From Candidatus Aenigmatarchaeota archaeon (GTDB taxonomy: Archaea; Aenigmatarchaeota; Aenigmatarchaeia; GW2011-AR5), in contig JACQIE010000033.1 in assembly GCA_016198645.1 (NCBI GenBank), positions 1-6,653 on the forward strand: 6,653 bases of DNA, in the 5' to 3' direction. Position numbers and translations under genes: made by a program. Below are positions 5,236 through 6,653 of this stretch, piece after piece (position 1 is the stretch's first letter; every line of letters starts with the position of its first letter). The notes beneath the pieces are model-generated. The model made no database searches, was not told the origin of the DNA, and was given only the letters and a program-made list of their open reading frames with translations.

Positions 5236-5438
5236 TGGCAAAGGTGATTATGTTGTTTGAATATGAAGGATTTACGCGTTTCGAGGTCACGAGAATAATA
5301 TCCGCAAGAACGTTACAACTGGCGATGGGTGCGCCGCCGCTCGTCAGGCACGTCACCTCTGCAAGAGACCTGGCGATGAAAGAATTTGACTCGGGCGTTC
5401 TTCCTATAACAGTGAGGAGGCAAATGCCTTCGGCGTGA
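5235..5438 (+). CDS. rpoK: DNA-directed RNA polymerase subunit K (RpoK)
   Basis: RpoK is the archaeal counterpart of bacterial omega and eukaryotic Rpb6, and it clamps the largest subunit during RNA polymerase assembly. The 67-residue protein carries the family pattern GFTRFEVTRIISARTLQLAMGAPPLV (12-37) and SARDLAMKEFDSGVLPITVRR (42-62). It consists of little more than this conserved core, as is normal for archaea. The ATG shares its A with the PAC2 stop (TGATG), so the two genes are probably translationally coupled. In many archaea enolase lies between rpoK and rps2; here rps2 follows at once. Confidence 0.96.
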   Translation: MAKVIMLFEYEGFTRFEVTRIISARTLQLAMGAPPLVRHVTSARDLAMKEFDSGVLPITVRRQMPSA

Positions 5439-5443
5439 TTCTT

Positions 5444-6085
5444 ATGGCAAGGCAAAAAGAAAAGCTTTCCGTCCCAAGGGACATGTACCTTTCTGCGGGC
5501 GCGCATATCGGCATGACCACGAAGACGGCGGACATGAAGCATTTCATTTACAAGATAAGGCCATCCGGGCTCGCCGTGCTCAACGTCGGGATGCTGGACA
5601 AAAGGCTGGGCATAATTTCCAACATGCTGGCGAAAGCGAAGAATATACTCATCGTGGCACGCAAGGAGACGAACAACGAAGCGATAGAAAAGTTCTCCAA
5701 AGCGGTGGGCGCGAAAGCAGTTCTTGGCAGGTTCATGCCGGGCACGCTTACGAATCCGAGTTCCACGGAATTCTTTGAGCCAGACGTCGTGATAGTCACG
5801 GACCCGCTTGAGGACAAGCAAGCGATTACGGAAGCGCTGAAAATGAGGATGCCGATTATAGGGCTGGCGGACACGTTCAACGAGACGTCGCACATCGACT
5901 TCGTCCTGCCGTGCAACAACAAGGGCAAGAAGTCCGTCGGCCTCGTGCTCTGGATACTCGCCAAGATGATAAAAGAAAAGCGCGGCGAGCCGTTTGAAGT
6001 CCCGGCAGAAGACTTCGGCTACGAAAAGGAAGCCATGAGGACGCAGAAAGAAGACGAAGACATGGAAGAAGAGCAGAAGGCGTGA
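5444..6085 (+). CDS. rps2: 30S ribosomal protein S2 (uS2)
   Basis: uS2 binds between the head and body of the small subunit and is among the last proteins to join. From ATG 5444 it has 213 residues. The family pattern is YLSAGAHIGMTTKTADMKHFIYKIRPSGLAVLN near the N-terminus, then GRFMPGTLTNP and EPDVVIVTDPLEDKQAITEA. PIIGLADTFNETSHIDFVLPCNNKGKKSVGLVLWIL completes the Rossmann-like core. There is no bacterial coiled-coil insertion, which is archaeal/eukaryal. The tail (about 195-213) is strongly acidic (KEDEDMEEEQ). A GTG at 5435 that overlaps the rpoK stop would add three residues. The ATG is preferred for its fit to the family, with GTGAT at 5435-5439 as a plausible ribosome binding site. 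Confidence 0.97.
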   Translation: MARQKEKLSVPRDMYLSAGAHIGMTTKTADMKHFIYKIRPSGLAVLNVGMLDKRLGIISNMLAKAKNILIVARKETNNEAIEKFSKAVGAKAVLGRFMPGTLTNPSSTEFFEPDVVIVTDPLEDKQAITEALKMRMPIIGLADTFNETSHIDFVLPCNNKGKKSVGLVLWILAKMIKEKRGEPFEVPAEDFGYEKEAMRTQKEDEDMEEEQKA

Positions 6086-6363
6086 TTATTACGGCAACGG
6101 AAATTCCACAAACACGGCGCGTTATAGGATTAGACGGATTAGGGCGGCATTCCGGGCAAACAGTGACTTTGTTTGGAGCAGGCGGCGTTGTTCGCGGTTC
6201 GCTCTATCAGCGAGTGCATCGTAGCGGTTATTCTGTGTCTGTTGACCCTTTCGACGAGCGCAGGATTGTCGACGTAGAATCCGGGCAGACGATAGGAATA
6301 GTTACGGAAAAGGGAACAACGGAAGATGTAAGATACTATAGAGTTAGCTATTATAGCAAGTGA
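6082..6363 (+). CDS. Unrecognised 93-residue protein
   Basis: I do not recognise this protein. The frame opens with GTG in a GTGA overlap with the rps2 stop and has no early in-frame ATG, so coupled translation is the best support that it is real. The sequence alternates short hydrophobic strands with Gly, polar and charged turns (RRVIGLDGLG 12-21, QTVTLFGAGGVVRGSLYQ 26-43, YSVSVDP 50-56, YYRVSYY 85-91). This suggests a small all-beta fold. There are no Cys residues and no signal peptide or membrane segment. Arg codon use differs from rps2: 7 of 10 Arg are CGN, against 2 of 9 in rps2, which prefers AGG. This suggests a weakly expressed or acquired gene. The C-terminal codons form one arm of an inverted repeat. 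Confidence 0.65.
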   Translation: MIITATEIPQTRRVIGLDGLGRHSGQTVTLFGAGGVVRGSLYQRVHRSGYSVSVDPFDERRIVDVESGQTIGIVTEKGTTEDVRYYRVSYYSK

Positions 6364-6399
6364 CAAAAATATTCATACAAGATTCTGTCCTTGCTATAA
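6351..6399. repeat. 10-bp inverted repeat spanning the end of the 93-residue gene
   Basis: TTATAGCAAG (6351-6360) is perfectly complementary to CTTGCTATAA (6390-6399), with a 29-base spacer. The left arm is the last codons before the TGA stop. It could fold at the 3' end of the rps2 transcript. No direct repeats flank it. Confidence 0.5.
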
Positions 6400-6402
6400 G
6401 GA

Positions 6403-6438
6403 GATGACATTAGAAACTGTCTGAAAACTAATGTCATC
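6403..6438. repeat. 11-bp inverted repeat between operons
   Basis: GATGACATTAG (6403-6413) and CTAATGTCATC (6428-6438) form a perfect 11-bp stem with a 14-base loop. It starts 4 bases after the previous inverted repeat. Both sit between the last gene of the rps2 operon and the glycosyltransferase promoter, so a transcript-end structure is plausible. No long T-run follows immediately. Confidence 0.55.
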
Positions 6439-6460
6439 GACTGTAGAATTTAAGCAGTGG

Positions 6461-6470
6461 ATTTTTAAAG
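6461..6470 (+). promoter_or_regulatory. TATA-like box of the glycosyltransferase gene
   Basis: ATTTTTAAAG is centred about 29 bp before the ATG at 6495, and no Shine-Dalgarno lies between them. The expected transcript start is within about 3 bases of the ATG, so this gene is probably leaderless and transcribed separately from the rps2 operon. Confidence 0.5.
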
Positions 6471-6494
6471 TAATGCAGAAAAAGTTAAGACAAT

Positions 6495-6653
6495 ATGATA
6501 ATAGCCGTAATGCCTGCCTACAACGAAGAAGGGACGATAACCAGGGCAGTGGAAGAAACGAAACGCTACGTTGACAAAATCATAGTCGTGAACGACGCCT
6601 CTGCCGACGCGACGGCAACGCTTGCCCGCCGGGCTGGCGCCATCGTGGTAAGC
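6495..6653 (+). CDS. Family-2 (GT-A) glycosyltransferase, N-terminal part only
   Basis: The first 53 residues are visible; the gene continues past the window. MIIAVMPAYNEEGTITRAVEETKRY is the classic GT2 opening (PAYNEE), the first strand and turn of the nucleotide-sugar-binding domain. It is followed by KIIVVNDASADATATLARRAGA, the usual VVDDGSxD-T segment. Here N stands for the first Asp and A for Gly (VNDASAD), leaving one of the acidic pair. In known members this region binds the nucleotide. Close relatives include dolichyl-phosphate mannosyl/glucosyltransferases, but the acceptor and any membrane segments lie beyond the window, so substrate is not assignable. It is a separate unit from the rps2 operon, with its own TATA box. 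Confidence 0.9.
   Translation, partial: MIIAVMPAYNEEGTITRAVEETKRYVDKIIVVNDASADATATLARRAGAIVVS

Noticed and set aside
5424..5438. GCCTTCGGCGT shared by the end of rpoK and the MITE hairpin (4341 region)
   Set aside because: It is 11 bases encoding normal rpoK C-terminal residues; probably chance.
1..6653. CRISPR array, defence system or other new multi-gene system
   Set aside because: No regularly spaced direct repeats and no effector-like genes; all but one gene belong to known housekeeping or glycosyltransferase families.

Overview
This is an archaeal chromosome segment dominated by ribosomal-protein and RNA-polymerase genes. The evidence is an archaeal/eukaryal-type gene set: eL8 (L7Ae), eS28, eL24, eS27, aIF2-alpha, Nop10, RpoD and RpoK. 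TATA-like boxes lie about 25 bp before several first genes, and GGTG/GAGG-type Shine-Dalgarno sites are present. The proteins are compact (short eL8, eS27 and Nop10; three key Cys positions of metal sites are replaced). Many genes overlap by 1-4 bases. This fits a small-genome archaeon, possibly a DPANN lineage, but that placement is inference.

Layout. The minus-strand operon runs leftward from about 3010: rpl7ae, rps28e, rpl24e, rps13, rps4, rps11, then a 196-bp gap with small hairpins and a possible promoter, then rpoD, which leaves the window at base 1. The plus-strand operon starts from the same roughly 105-bp divergent promoter region: rps27e, aIF2-alpha, nop10. A 299-bp non-coding stretch (4178-4476) follows. 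It holds two perfect short hairpins and a 127-bp element with 17-bp perfect terminal inverted repeats flanked by a 9-bp direct repeat, which is a convincing MITE-like insertion. A second plus-strand operon then has its own promoter: a PAC2-family proteasome-assembly-chaperone homologue, rpoK, rps2 and an unrecognised 93-codon gene. Two inverted repeats and a TATA box separate it from the start of a family-2 glycosyltransferase, cut off by the right edge.

How it works together. Almost everything serves translation (ribosomal proteins, initiation factor aIF2, the H/ACA RNP protein Nop10 and the kink-turn protein L7Ae that partners it) or transcription (RpoD, RpoK). PAC2 adds a link to proteasome assembly. 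The gene order is a rearranged version of standard archaeal clusters: the L7Ae-S28e-L24e block is joined by a 4-base overlap to the S13-S4-S11-RpoD block. I found no defence system, CRISPR array, tRNA or rRNA. The most noteworthy items are the MITE-like element, the unidentified gene at 6082-6363, and the lost metal-ligand cysteines in RpoD, eL24 and Nop10.
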